Origin: Epiperipatus broadwayi
Taxonomy: Eukaryota; Onychophora; Udeonychophora; Euonychophora; Peripatidae
Direction of reading: 5' to 3'
Assembly (NCBI GenBank): GCA_028023455.1
Contig: JAQFVV010000017.1
Coordinates: forward strand, 870,001-934,000
DNA: 64,000 bases
The notes beneath the pieces were generated by a model. It worked only from the letters and a program-made list of their open reading frames with translations. It ran no database searches and had not been told where the DNA came from. Positions within the stretch are counted from its first letter, which is position 1. Each line of letters starts with the position of its first letter. Below, in pieces: positions 21,289 to 34,500 of the stretch. Made by a program: the position numbers and the translations under genes.

Positions 21289-21750
21289 AATATGGATTGT
21301 CATTCACTAAATATCAGCCTTTTACAGCTACTGTACATGCGCTTTAATGAGTATTAAATAATAAATGAATACTTTTCAGTGCCCATACAAGATATAGCAT
21401 TTAAGAAAGAAAATGAATCCACGAATGAATCCACTTATTCTTTCTGAACCCAAATGTTTATATATGGGCAAATCTTAAGTACTGGCAAATAAAGCGTGAA
21501 GATAGATCATTCACTTTAAATTACGGTTCGCGTTGTCTGACTTAATGACTTCGACGAAATTACTTAGAATTTACTTAAACGTCACTTTCAAACGAAACTA
21601 TATCTTGTATGGGCACTGAAAAGTATTCATTTATTATTTAACACTCATTAAAGCGCATGTACAGTAGCTGTAAAAGGCTGATATTTAGTGAATTACAATT
21701 ATAAACATCGCGCTATAAAAATAGATGCTTGTTTAAATATGGATTGTCAT
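21289..21750. mobile_element. Foldback element with 15-bp flanking direct repeats
   Basis: Arms about 21304-21397 and 21601-21694 match almost perfectly over ~94 bp, with a ~205-bp centre that is not palindromic. AATATGGATTGTCAT at 21289-21303 abuts the left arm and recurs at 21736-21750, 41 bp beyond the right arm. If this is a target duplication, the element is 21304-21735 with a one-sided 41-bp extension. No coding capacity. Confidence 0.75.
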
Positions 21751-22214
21751 AAATTGATTATTTTAAAAAACTCAATAAAGCATTAAATTATTTAAGTATT
21801 CTTTGTATAATGGCTTAATAAATACATGCAATAACTACATTAAGAGTATAGCTACATTTTTAAAGATAAGTTATACATTAAAATACTGACTTTAGGGTTT
21901 ATAATGCTTACAGTTATAAAATAAGCTTCACTATTAAGTTAAATTATCTAAATTCATTTATTTAAAAATATAAATAATGATATTTTATAACAGTTACAAT
22001 TCATTGAAATAACTGATTAAATGATCCACTCCTTTTACTATGCAAAGAAAATTTATTTAACAGAAAGCAAACTATGTAAAAAAAATTGTTTTAATATATG
22101 GCAGAACTTAAGCTTACAATATATTGAAGTGATATTTATATATGCTTCACATCTGTAATTTTAAAAAGTCAAAGGAATTTTTAAAAAATAAATGTTTTAA
22201 ACAATTTTAATTAT

Positions 22215-22740
22215 ATATATATTCTACCGTCCCCTTTTTACCCTTTTGCACTGGCTCCCTATTAAACCGTTCCTAAAAGGGATTGTGAGCTCCAAAATAA
22301 ACATGATACAGCGTAAAGATTTATTTATTTTTCTTATATCAATAGTTGTTCATTATCAACACAAGAGGGCGCCAGATATGATGATTTGATTCACAATTTA
22401 ATTTCTCGCATCACCTTACGTCATATCAAAACGATTTGAAGTCTAATCCCTGCCCATAAGCTCGAACTCCCACATGACCAATAGGGGTCACTCAGGTCCA
22501 TGTAATTCCTTTAAGACTATTATTCTGACAAATGACACAATATTAACCAATGGTAAGAAGATGTTGATTAACAGATCTAAGCATTGACGAATTTTATTTA
22601 TAACTAATACAATTCTTGAGCATCATTAGAATAAACAATTAGACGCTTATAATATCTTCCCCCCTTTTATCATACAGTGACATTAACTTATATTTATTAA
22701 TAATAGGCCCTCCCAACTCTTAAACCTATGTTAACTACAT
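22215..22740. repeat. G+C-richer block, possibly an LTR fragment (unassigned)
   Basis: Composition changes sharply. On the minus strand a purine run (AAAAGGGGGGAAG, like a polypurine tract) begins the block and CTGGCGCCCTCTTGTG lies inside. No paired repeat or coding region was found, so the LTR reading is a guess. Confidence 0.25.
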
Positions 22741-24325
22741 AATAAATAAACATGGCTCCACATGTTTTGAGAAATAAAAGAAATAAAAAAAACAAAAAAA
22801 ATATAAGAAAGACAAATCTAAAAGTAAAATAATTATTCATGAATAAATGCTAATTTTAATGATAATTTCAAAAAAAAAAATATTTAATTATAGAAAATGA
22901 TTGAAATGCTCGACTTTTTAAATTAAAAAAATTTATTGATTATAAAAAAATGAAACATTGATTAATAGCTTTATTTGACCTCATTCTGCACTCACACAGA
23001 AAAGAACATATTATACATAATAAACATGGCTGATAAAATATATTTCCTCTTTTTACATTTTGAATTAGGTGTTTATATTTTATCTGCAAAGGAAATAATA
23101 ATTAGGACAAAGTTCATAACTGGAAAAGTCCTAAGATTTAAATATGAGGAACTATGGAGACTGACTTTTTATTTACAAAATTGAGATAAAAATAATAAGA
23201 TTTAAATATGAGGGATTACGATCTTTTATATTTGATTTACGAAAGTCGAATTTAATTATGATGAGATTGCCTTTTAAGTTTACGTAAAGAATGAATGGAA
23301 CATTATAAAAAAATGTTTACCTAGGATTTGCTTCTTTCCTTCTATTTGGTGAGGGTTCAAACCTGATAGTGATGTTTCCCTAATACATGTTATTCATTTC
23401 ACATAAGTTCAGCGTAGTATGTTTGGACGATCTTGTATATTAAATGGAACAACGCCTTAGACTGATGGAGCACTATGTTGGACGGATGTTATTGATCATT
23501 ATAGTGTGGAGATGTTCTGGCGGCGAGCTCGGTCAATCACTGAAGGGTTTCCTAGCCCATCATGACGATCGACGCTCTAAATGTTAATTTCACAGTGATC
23601 ATATTAGATAAACCAGATAGCAAAAAAGAAAGGTTCCAGTTGTAGCTTCCGGAGGAACTAGGAAAAACTATAAGCATAAGCATAAAACAAGCAAAAACAA
23701 AAACAAAAAGGGAGGAACCAGCCTTTTTTTCCTTTTTTTTTAGATTTAGATTCATATTTATATGGGTTGATTATTATCTGAGGATCGAATCTTCACCCAG
23801 AGTTCAATATTCTTTGAGTTGTCATTGGGGTCTGTGTCCTATGTAATGTCCACTCAATCCATATGCTTGAGGCAATCTTAGGTTTATGCAATCTCATTTT
23901 GCAATCTCAGTTAGAAAAATTCATACTTATTCACACCTTTTATGCATACATGTGTGCGTGTTTTAAGAGAACAATTAGTTTAAAAGTCGAGCATTTAATC
24001 TGTCTCAAAATCACTTCTATAAGCTTTTAACTTTCACTACAGTTATAATTTAAAACAAACCCTTTAATTACCCCCCGCATATACAAGTAGAAATCACTTA
24101 TTGAGATTTAAAATGGCATATTAGTAATACTTTATATATATTTTTTTTTTAGAGAATATTATTATAGTAGATTATATGAAAGCCTTAAACTATTTAATCA
24201 GAAATATTAACATTTTATTTTACAATGTATTTTATAACGCATTGAAAGAAAACTACATTTATTTTTTATCATAAGTTGAAAGTAAAAAAAATATAAAGTG
24301 TTTACATTGCTCGTGTGTGTGCATA
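22741..24325. other. A+T-rich with one unusual patch
   Basis: Nothing coding. At 23335-23580 G+C content rises and GAGGGTTCAAACC (B-box-like) appears near 23350, which may mark an old tRNA-derived repeat, but no A box was found. Confidence 0.3.
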
Positions 24326-24330
24326 TATAC

Positions 24331-24850
24331 CTGTACCGACTTTGTCTCGGTACAATATATAATTTAGATGCACAGATAAAGGTATATGGTATAATTAATG
24401 ATAAATTTATTTTAAAAGTATGCTAAAACAAAATATGTTATTTATTAACAATAACAAAGTGGAAATGAAATTCTTGTAAGCAGATTAAGTAGGGAGATAA
24501 ATATCTGACATAATTTATACTGTTATTTCATTAATTCCTTTCAAAGAAAAATTTGTAAATAGTATGATTGGGCAAATTGAACTGTGGGACAAAATGGCGA
24601 ACAGATCTTATCTACAACCAATAGATTGAAGGATTGAAATGATTGCCAATCAATCATATTTTTGTCGATAAGTATGATCAAAAAGATATAAATAAGGATC
24701 ATAAGCTTGTTTATTATTCTTCAGCTTCTTCCGATTCTTCTTTTATTCTGCTATGTGCTTTAGTCATTATACACTTTATACATGTAAACTTCTAATGTCC
24801 AAAGCTACAGGGAGATACCAGCTGTCATTTAAAGAATAAACTACTTCTGA
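24331..24850 (+). repeat. Candidate solo LTR beginning with a hairpin
   Basis: Starts TGTACCGA...TCGGTACA (8-bp stem, at about 24331-24354) right after a TATATA run, the same layout as the start of the LTR at 40080. A TATA-like GATATAAATAAGG near 24689 would fit a promoter. No partner copy and no clear 3' end were found. Confidence 0.3.
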
Positions 24851-24859
24851 AGCCACCTA

Positions 24860-26150
24860 GTGAAATTTGAATTATGATTAAAATCTCCCACTACCATAGC
24901 TATGGTTCAATAAATAAAGTCCACTAAGATAAACCAATATCTAAAGACTGAATATGAACTTTTAATGCTGAAAGGAATAAGTATGGAATCCCTGGCATTA
25001 CTATTATTTATCTCTTCCTTAATGAAAATATTTTAGTCAGTTGTTATTTGTTTATAAGCGGTTAGGGCAAGAGATTGTTGTTTTATCACACTACAGTTTA
25101 GTCAGTGATAATTTATATAAAGCACTCCAAGCCATTATCACAATTTCTGGCCATACTTTTAAGGATTTATTGTTTTCAGTCATTCCTACTTCATCAAAAA
25201 CATAAACAATAATTTAAACCTGTAATTTAATGAACCCTGAAGGGGATGAAAGTGAGATGCATAGATACAATAAATTAATATTACATTTTTAATTGTCTTT
25301 TAATAAATTACAGTTCAGTTTTGAGGATAGATAATTGGGAGTATTTATTTTAGTCTGTTTTGTTTATATACGAAATTCATTGTATGTAATTTATTATTCA
25401 TAATTTTATTTAGTGCAATAGATGGAAATTTCTACCTGATATTATATGCCTTGTCTTTGTACGTGGCTTAAATGATAGCAATTGTGAATCTTACGCTTAA
25501 TATGCGATAGACATAAATTCCTATCCTATAGCATGCTTCTAGCTCACATGTATGTATTTATCAATAATCATTGTAACACCAATGTTGCCTCTTATATTTG
25601 TTTATATAGCATTTAATTATTTACCTGCATTACAGCTTGAATATATTTATTGCCATCCAGTTATTTAAATAGCTTATAAATTTATTGTATCCTCAGACTG
25701 TAGGTTTATTAGCCTTTAAACTGTAATAAATGTTTTTGATCATTAGTCTATGCAGCGAGTTTGTATCTTTTTTTAGAATTATTTAAGAAGCATTTAAACT
25801 GTATTATACCATATATAATGTCTGTGGTAAAATTAATTAACCCATAAATACAATTAATTATTGAATCAATCATTCATTAAACATGTTAATTTGTTTATAA
25901 ATTAACTAGGCAGTCTATTTATGCTGCCATGTGTGTTATCTTTTAGTATATGTGTAAATAAATTGTAATGTCTCATTATTTTGTAGCAGTTTGTCATTAT
26001 TTTTCAATCAATAATTTAGTTAGAACAGGAATCTCATGTGGCTAGCTGATCTTAATGGGCTGTAAAAGAAGGAATTGTTGTTCTGCATTGTCAGAATATG
26101 GAATGCATATGCAGACTATCCTTAAGTGATTTTCATATGAGTTGTACATT
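24860..26150. other. A+T-rich stretch, nothing supported
   Basis: No exon, RNA or repeat that I can defend. Confidence 0.4.
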
Positions 26151-26189
26151 TGGACATTTACAATATATATATATATATCGTTTCTTATA

Positions 26190-27770
26190 GTCATTTTCCA
26201 GTAACTTATATGACCATAATGTTGTCAAAAACTTATAAGCAGATATATAATAAGAGAGAATGGAAAGATAAATCTATAATGAAACAAATTGTAGATAAAA
26301 TAGGAGCAGAGAATTTAGTGATCGCAATGGAAGATAAAGAAAGGTCAAGATTTGGTATTTTCGAAATCATAAATATGAAGAAAAAATAAAAGATAATTTA
26401 GAAAAGCGGAGATGTATAAAAATAAATAAAAGTCTTGGAAACATGATTAAAGCAAAATATATAAATGTGTTAAGAAATATGAAAACAAGCAAATTTATTA
26501 ATGAAAGTGAATACAGGTTTTTATATCCTACTGCATTTGACCATCCATGTGTATTTGGAAAGGTTAAAACATAAGAATAATGTGCTTGAAAGATCTGTTA
26601 TATGTTTTTAGTGGGTTATGTAATATAAATATATAAACAAATTGTTAGTATGATAGGGTTTGGTAAATATTGCATTAAGAATTCGGAGGAGATTGTAGAT
26701 AAGTTAGGTTTTGCTAAATTGAATTGAAATACTATTTTTGCTTCATTTGATATTGAGCAAATGTACCTGAGTGTACCGAGAAAGGAAAGTATTAAAATGG
26801 TTATTAATAAAATTAAAGAAAGTGGTAAGCTTTCAGATAGTTGGATAAAGGTTGTTGAAAAAGCATTGATACTTATAAATGAAACATATTTTAAATACAA
26901 GATGGATTTTTAGAAGATTGAAAAAGCATGGGTTATGGCGTGTTCAATAAGTGGTATTATGTCATCAATTATGGTTGATTTTATTAAGGAAAATATAATT
27001 GATAAATATATTAATAATAAAGAAAATATGCAGTAGTGTAGATATGTAGATGATAGTTATATTGGGGAATAGTAGGAGGATCATGAATGCATTTAGAGTT
27101 AAATAACGATAAGTATAATATTATATTTACTATATAAAATGAAGAGAAGAGATTAAAATATTTAGACATTTAAATAAAAATGTAAAGGGATATATAAATA
27201 TAAAGCAGTTCATTAACAATAAAAGTATTAGAGGGATAATTGATCTTAAATCATACCAGCCATGGTATGGCAGCTTTGAAAGGTTTTAAAATTAAAAATG
27301 ATAGACTCAGTTTAAATTAAAAAAAGATGCATATATACAAAAAAATAGAAATTGAGAAAGAATATATTGAAATTGATTATAATGGAAAAAATAATTAGGA
27401 AAATTTTAAATACCAGAAATGGAAATTATATAAAAGAGAAGAATTAGAGAATAGATAAAATTAAGAAGTGGATTTTAATTCCTTATTCAGCTGAAATATA
27501 TAAGATATTGAATAAATATAAATTAAATGAGGAAGTAAATATAGAATGGAAGAATAGTACAGATTTAATAAAATGGATATGCAATTCAAAAATGAATGAT
27601 AGTATTGATAATAGAATAGAAATTATTTATATAATTACATGTGACAAATACAAGGATATTCGAAAAAGTGCAACTGAAAAAGCTAAAGAACATAATAAAG
27701 CAATAAAAAGAATATATACTAAGTCTGAACCATATAATCATTATTTAGAACAGGGCATATAATAAATTAT
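26190..27770 (+). pseudogene. Penelope-like element, degraded RT and GIY-YIG ends
   Basis: In several plus-strand frames the Penelope-type RT order is visible: F-A-S-F-D-I-E-Q-M-Y-L-S-V-P (about 26737-26780, family 'SFDV.SLFTNVP'), a decayed core near 26920-26990, and R-Y-V-D-D-S-Y-I (27040-27063). It continues to L-I-P-Y-S-A-E-I-Y-K near 27477 and ends with I-I-Y-I-I-T-C-D-K-Y-K-D-I...A-K-E-H-N-K-A-I-K (27620-27705), a shortened GIY-YIG endonuclease lacking the second YIG block. At least six stops; the element is dead. Confidence 0.75.
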
Positions 27771-27864
27771 GAATAAAATATAAAGGCAATAAAGTATAGT
27801 AAAAATTTTAAAGAAATAAAATATTACAAAACATATATACAAGAAAACAGATAAGTGCATTAAT

Positions 27865-28195
27865 ATGGTCAATGGTTCAATAAAATTGGGAGGGGAAATG
27901 GGTCACTGTTAAATAGTTGGAAGCTGTAATATGTAAGAATGTATAATTGAAAATGTATTGATAGTATAATACAAGAATTGTTGGTTGATAGATAATAGTT
28001 ATAAGGTAAAAAAAAGATAAGAGAATTATGATATATATATATATATGGTCAGAGGTTTGATAAAATTGGGAGGGAAATTGTCAATGTTAGAAAAGAAGTT
28101 ATAATATATATGGATATATATGTATTGATAGTATAAGAGGGGAATTGTTTATTTGATGATAGATAGTATGTATAAGAAAGAAAAAGATGAATAAG
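27865..28195 (+). repeat. Two tandem diverged ~180-bp units downstream of the Penelope-like element
   Basis: Units start at about 27868 and 28048 with GGTCA...GATAAAATTGGGAGGG and share TGTATTGATAGTATAA and TTGATGATAGATA blocks. They directly follow the GIY-YIG remnant, so they are probably its repeated 3' region. Confidence 0.65.
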
Positions 28196-30660
28196 GAAAT
28201 ATATAATAGATGTATACATATGTGTAAATTTATGAAAAATAATATTTTATTTTTGCATGGATTTATTTCTAGTGATGACCACTAGAGAGTGCATAAATCT
28301 ATACTATGTTTATTGTCACATGATTAATTTTAAAAATAACATCTTGAGAAGATTCAGTTGGATTGAAAATCAATTTGATGATATTAAATTAAATTGCATA
28401 GAAACCATTTGTCTATTATTTCAAGTTATGTATAATTCAATTAAGTGTATATATATTGCAACCAGTTGGTTACATAGCTGCCCTACAAAAAAAATATATA
28501 GTTGGCAGCATGTTCTTCGGGTTGAGAATTTTAAAAAAAATTATTTAATTAATGGGGGAAATAAAATTTAATTTCCCAATACATATTTTATTATGGGTCT
28601 TTATTTAACTCAATAATTGTAAAATTCCATATGATAGTATGAAAATTTTCAAACATTAAAAATATTTAAGAGTATTTTTAAAAAAAAAAAAAAATAGGGA
28701 AGAGTAAAAATAGGATTTTAATAATTTTGTAAATTTTAATTTATCAGTTGTTTTTTTTTCTTTATCTATTTAATGAAATGAAAAAATCAAAACTAATGCT
28801 ATTAACAGATTATCTCTTTTTTTGTTGTAAGGTTTGATTTTTAATTATAAAGGAATGTCAATAATTTTGTTGTTAAATTTAAGTTCTTGACTTGTTTTTA
28901 ATCTGATTAAGGAGATAATATCTGAATAATTGTTTTTATGAAATTTTATTTAATTGGTTGTCATGAAAATGATAATGTAAGAGACATTGTAATTGGCCTG
29001 TGGGCAACCTTGTCCTAAAAAATATATGGAGGGGTGAATTAGTGATTATATCCAAGTGTCTGGTGAGTTTATTGCTAACTTAAATGTTGAAGAGAGTAGT
29101 CAAATCTTAATTCTGCTGCTGAAAAAGATAGAAGAAATTATTGCTAACTTAACTGTTGAAGAGAGGGTAGTCCAAGCTTAATCCAGCTGATACCAAGCTA
29201 TTGAATAAAATAGCAGTTTTTTGTATCGAGCTTTTAGCATACTATGAGTTTAGCACTAAATTGTTTGTACAATGAAAACCATGTGCTAAGTTCAGTTAAA
29301 AGCTGGGCATCACCTTCCTCCATGTAACCTACCTGCACTGGAAGAAAATGTAAGGAAAGTATGTACTCCTCTAAAGTAATCTGCAATCCTTCCTTCTACC
29401 AAGAGCATTGAGTCTCTGTCTACCTGTGACTCACCTGGAAATTCAAGGGGAGAACTAAATGGACAAATTTTGCTATTTTCAATTACCTGGAATTACTACA
29501 GAACAGCAAAAGAATACCTTAACCATGCCATTTCTAAGAAGCCTTCAAGGAGAAGATCATTTGAATACGAAACTGGAAAATGCAACTGAAAATAACTCAA
29601 TCAACACTAATGCCATGGCTAGAGATATTTTTTATTATGTGTGCACACTTTTTTATTAATAGAACTTTTTTTTGTTTCAAAAATATAATGTTTTTTTTGT
29701 GTGAATAGTATAAAAATTGATAACAGTAAATACTTCACTAAGTTAAAATATTCCAAATTATTAGACATATTTTTTTTAAAACCCAGTCAATTTTCTCTTA
29801 CAAATGATAAAGTAGCTTGTTTTTAAAAAAGTATAATCTGCTATAAATCTAGATTGTTTTTTTTTCCTCTCTCAATTTGTGCTTTGGGTAGAATCAAAGA
29901 TTGCTATCTTTGATTTTTTTTTTTGAACATGTTTAACAAAACCTTAAAAATTTTAAAGAAAGAACCTAATGAATTTAAAGTTAATTCTTAATAAAAATTA
30001 ATTGGTTGGTTAATATAATTTTTGTAAAAATGTATTTTTTTAATGAAATGGGTGTTTGAAATGTGATACTATCGTGTCATTGTTGTTTTTGTTGTTATTA
30101 ATCAGATATTAAATAATTGTTTTAAAAAATATTCTTTCTAGTCTTAATTACTTTATTCTACCCAATTCTTGTTTCATGAAATGTTGTGTGTGACCTTATA
30201 TCATAATAGCTTATATTCTAGGATTTAGGTTTTTTATGATACCAATAAAGCTAGTTATTTATAATTAATGGAAATCCATGATTTGCTTAAGGTTATTTAT
30301 GATAAGTTGATTTATTTATTTCCCTCTTACAGTAATAAATTATAAGGGTTCTTGCTTCCTGAGCTAGATTTATGCATAACACCTGTATGAGATATGGGGT
30401 TTGTATTTAGTGTATGGGCATCCAGATAGTGATGATGATTTCTTGGTTGGCATGAAGAGGATATTCTTCAAAGTTCATGCACTACATATTATTTAGTTTG
30501 GTCTCTATTAGAAATTAAGTTTATAGTTGGCCAGTACATTAATGGTACTAAGTGGACAGAGTATTGATGATGATCAGCTTGTTTTAATTTCCCAACATTA
30601 TTTTTTTTTTGGTTATATTCTTATGGATTAGCACTTAAGTTTGTGCATCCAAACTATGGT
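28196..30660. other. A+T-rich stretch with a small tandem duplication
   Basis: About 52 bp containing ATTGCTAACTTAA[AC]TGTTGAAGAGAG is repeated at about 29068 and 29137. A less A+T-rich, partly open region (29280-29620) has no recognisable product or splice context. Confidence 0.45.
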
Positions 30661-30667
30661 TTAAATA

Positions 30668-30735
30668 ATTTCCCAAACTGGAAATGGCTCAATAGTTAGC
30701 CTGGTCTACAGAAGACCCATTTCCAATCCACTCAC
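30668..30735 (+). repeat. tRNA-like SINE head (family B)
   Basis: ATGGCTCAATAGTTAG resembles an A box / D arm, GGTCTACAGAAGACC an anticodon arm, and ATTTCCAATCC a decayed B box. Too degraded for a functional tRNA. Confidence 0.35.
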
Positions 30736-31215
30736 CAGATTGACTGTTGATTTATATTATTTATTGTTCTAATTCAGCCACAAGATGGACTGTTGATTGA
30801 TTTAGTTTGGTAGATCATTCATGATGGTGATTGATTATTACTTTTGAGGAGTTCTGGTGACCTTATACTCAGCTATGCTGATCTCTCAGAGTGATCTTTT
30901 ATGCTCATTCCTTCTGAGATTACATTTTATTTTATTTTTAACTTGAGGATAAAAATACAATTCCTCAGATCTCTCATGGTTTAAACCCCAATTTTCTTTA
31001 GAGTTACAAATGGCTAACAAATTTAGGGCAGTTGATGTTCATGTACTGGTGACCATCACCTCCAGGTATGACCTGGTATTTTCCCTTAGCATTACAATAT
31101 GTATATATTTTGTTACATTTACATTAACAAAGTTTTTTAAAAAAATTATTGTACATAGAAAGAGAAATAATGAAAGATTAAATTTTTAATTTATTTTCTT
31201 TTGGATTTATTTTAG

Positions 31216-31308
31216 AAAATCATGTGGTGGTAATTGCTCCAGGTTTATTTGCCCACTTATTAGATGTGGACATGGACCATCAGCCATGCCATCATATTTT
31301 ATGGCATA
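31216..31308 (+). CDS. GSAP: Gamma-secretase activating protein, internal exon 1 of 5 seen
   Basis: A 93-nt exon between TTATTTTAG and AT/A-GTAAG, phase 1 in and phase 1 out. It encodes N-H-V-V-V-I-A-P-G-L-F-A-H-L-L-D-V followed by H-Q-P-C-H-H-I-L. I recognise this as the GSAP (Pigeon family) segment that in human GSAP reads roughly Y-V-A-V-Y-L-P-G-H-F-F-H-L-L-N-V with C-H-N-L-F shortly after. GSAP is a cytosolic/membrane-associated protein reported to interact with the gamma-secretase/APP C-terminal fragment complex. No upstream GSAP exon was found in the preceding 31 kb. Confidence 0.8.
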
Positions 31309-31432
31309 GTAAGTATTATTTTAGAATTGCTATATTAAATATTTATTTTCTGTTTATTAATTCACTATAACTGCATAGAAAAAACACATTACTCAATAAC
31401 AGTGTCTACTTTTTAGTCTTTTGCAGTATTAG

Positions 31433-31540
31433 CAATAAAAACAATCTCTGCTTATTTTTTAGATCAGTGTTTTTATTCTTTTTAGATAAAAACAATCCCT
31501 GCTTATTTCTTAGACCAGTGTTTTTATTCTTTTTAGAAAT
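31433..31540. repeat. 54-bp tandem duplication in GSAP intron
   Basis: A ~54-bp unit (AAAAACAATCYCTGCTTATTT...TTTTTATTCTTTTTAG) occurs twice in tandem with about five differences, shortly after the exon at 31216. Confidence 0.85.
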
Positions 31541-34500
31541 GTATATTTCACTTCTCATATTTTTATCTCTCTCTATATATATATATATATGTATGTATTC
31601 ATATATGATCGATAAATAAATAAATACAAATATCAAAATATGAAAAGTGTGTTCACATTTACATAACTTATTTATAAGATAACTTTTATGTTCTGAATTT
31701 ATACATATATATTTTATGTATAAAGTTTTTTTAATTACATAATTCTTTACAGATAATTTATGTTTTGTGGGCATATATATTATAACGGTCGGCAAAATTG
31801 AGTCTTACCGTATCTGCCATACAGGATGCCACTAGGCCATTTGAACCTAGAAAATTTATATAGTAGGGAGATACGTAAGTTAAAGATTCACATTTTTTTT
31901 TTACATCTATATTTTATTGCGACTGTCAGCCCATGCCACTAGCTCATAGAGATGCAGAGATTTACAAAATATAAATTCTTAAAATATCTTTTCAATATTA
32001 ACAAAAATAAAAGAAGCCACTGCCAGTAATTAACACAAACATTTATTAACGCACATATAAATAAAATTGAGGAATAAAATTTATTATTTTAGGTTGGTTA
32101 TTAATTTTTAAATTTTAAATTACTATTTTTAACAATCAGCACAGATGAATTTGGTAACATTTTTAAGAGTATCGAGTATGAATAGACTATTCTATCCCTT
32201 ATTTGACCTTAGGCCAAAAGTTTGCAGTCAAACTAACGTCAATCCATCTGATACATCGATGTATTCAATGCAGCATGAATACGACAGCACAAATACCATA
32301 CTGTCAGGAATGTACATCTGAACAGCATGGTTATAAAAGACATTGACTCTCGTCCAGAACAGGAATACTACATCTGTCTGATGAGAAGAGCAATAAAAAA
32401 AAACTCCATAGGAAGGGACTGCGTTTTCCATCTTACTATCCCATTCCATAGGCTAAAAAGGGATGATCCAAGGAGCAGGGACTACCATCTGTCTCCATTG
32501 TTCAATAAGAAAGGCTTATTTCGCCCGAGTGTGGCATATAAGGTGATCCTGCACATAGCGGACCTCATACTACATTTACTAATTACACCAATATATCCAA
32601 TCCATTGACCCAATCTAACCACGAAACAAATAACCTAAGATTTACCCTCCCCTAAACTAACATAACTTTACGAATCTATGCAGCTATTCATGCTCGACTT
32701 AAATTTAGCATTTATTAAATTTAGTTTAACAAAAACCAAAAATTATAATAAAACTTAAAGGAACAAAAAATAAATAAATGGAAATGATTTTTAGCAAACT
32801 CAAATATATAAAAATTAAACATTAATAATTGATTTGAAAAGTCAGATTAAAGTTCATTTGAAAAAATTAGGTTTAGCTTATCAAATATTGAAAGTTCTTA
32901 ATTATTTTTTTTTTAAAAAAAGTTTTCCATTTATATCTTATAGTAGAAGAGCTCCCAGTTCCTGTTGCCAATTCCCACGAAGTCTTTATTTGAAGACCGG
33001 TCTGTTGTTCTGGAGGTGGCCTTAGCTGCATCAATCCTGGTACTATTTTATTTCAGAAAGCATATGATTCGTGTCTGCAACAATACCATTCATAATTCAA
33101 CAGTCATTTCATTTGAAAATAAGTGAGAGAGGATGACAAGTGCATCTTATCGCCCGTCTCATGAAATCAAGCTGTAATTGTTTTAATTTGAATATTTTTT
33201 TCTTTTTATACACATCGTCCGGATTCACTGAACAATCAATCATTTTCATTAGGGTCTGAGCATCTGTTGCTGCTTCTATTGGACATCTCACTTTTTTTGT
33301 TCTCTTATCTATATCTTTCATCTGACTTTTTTATATAAGAGCCCCAAAGGCTAGTTTGCTTTTCGTTTAATTTATAAAACAATCATTTCCATTTACTGAG
33401 ATTACATAGGAATCTTTTAACAAAAATATTTTATCTTTAGATCTTGTACTTTTTTTTTTTTATAAAAAAGTATGTTCAAATACTTTTTTTAAAAATACTT
33501 TTAAAGTTTTGCATCTGTGCGAATATATATACGTTTAACAACTCTTTAATTTTTAGCTTTTAGTTTTTATTTACAAACTTTTTGTTTTAATTTTAAATTA
33601 ATGTAATGGCATATTATATACCATTACAATATATATATTCAAATTAGCAAATATTTTCAGCCAAAGTATATTTTTCTTTCTTCTCTCTTTTCTCATATTT
33701 TTTTCTTTCTTTTTTTTTTTTTTTGCATTTACTTTTTAAATAAAAAGTCCTTATCACGTAGATTAGTGTATTTGCCACATTTTTAATCCATTTTGCCTTT
33801 TGCAAATTATCTAATTAATCCCCAACCATAGTTTATTTTTTTTCTTACAAAAACTCCATCAAATTATCTTCATATTAAATAGCCTCATTTTGCTTTCAGT
33901 TTATATTTTATTTTTTTTTAGCATCTGAATGTCTATGTTAAAGCATAATACTCTTCCATAAATAAATAATCAATCAAACAAGATTGAAATAAACAACTAT
34001 TGATAACTATATTTAAATATTTATTAAACCGGATTTCATCTCCATTGAGATTTTCTCAAGATATCATACTATACAATTTCGTTCATTCTTCTTTAACTTG
34101 TATTTCTAGTTGATACATATTTATATTATATATGCATATATTCAACTTTATTCGTAAATTTTCCTATATTTTCCACAATCTTGTTTCTGCCTTATTGTAT
34201 TTTTGGATATCTAAAAAAAAAAAAAAGATGTCAAAGTATTTTCTTAATACGTATATCTCTTGAATGATAATAAATATGTTATCCTCATTCTGACATTTGT
34301 GAAACTTTTTCCATATAATACCATTTTTATTAATCCCAGGTACAACTTAGACATAATATATGCAGGTAATTTGTACATTACCCTCTGCATTATTACAATT
34401 CTGTATTTATTTTAGCTTTTTATCTCTGCATTTAAAGAATGATCTATAAGTTTCCATCTTTTAATTCTATTCTGCCTGCTTTAAATTTAGTAAAAGTTTG

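Noticed and set aside
28257-28571. 104-codon plus-strand frame
   Set aside because: Downstream of the Penelope relic, composition typical of random A+T-rich sequence and no motif.
33109-33321. 70-codon minus-strand frame, fairly protein-like
   Set aside because: No recognisable motif, no clear splice sites, and opposite to GSAP inside its intron; not enough for a gene call.
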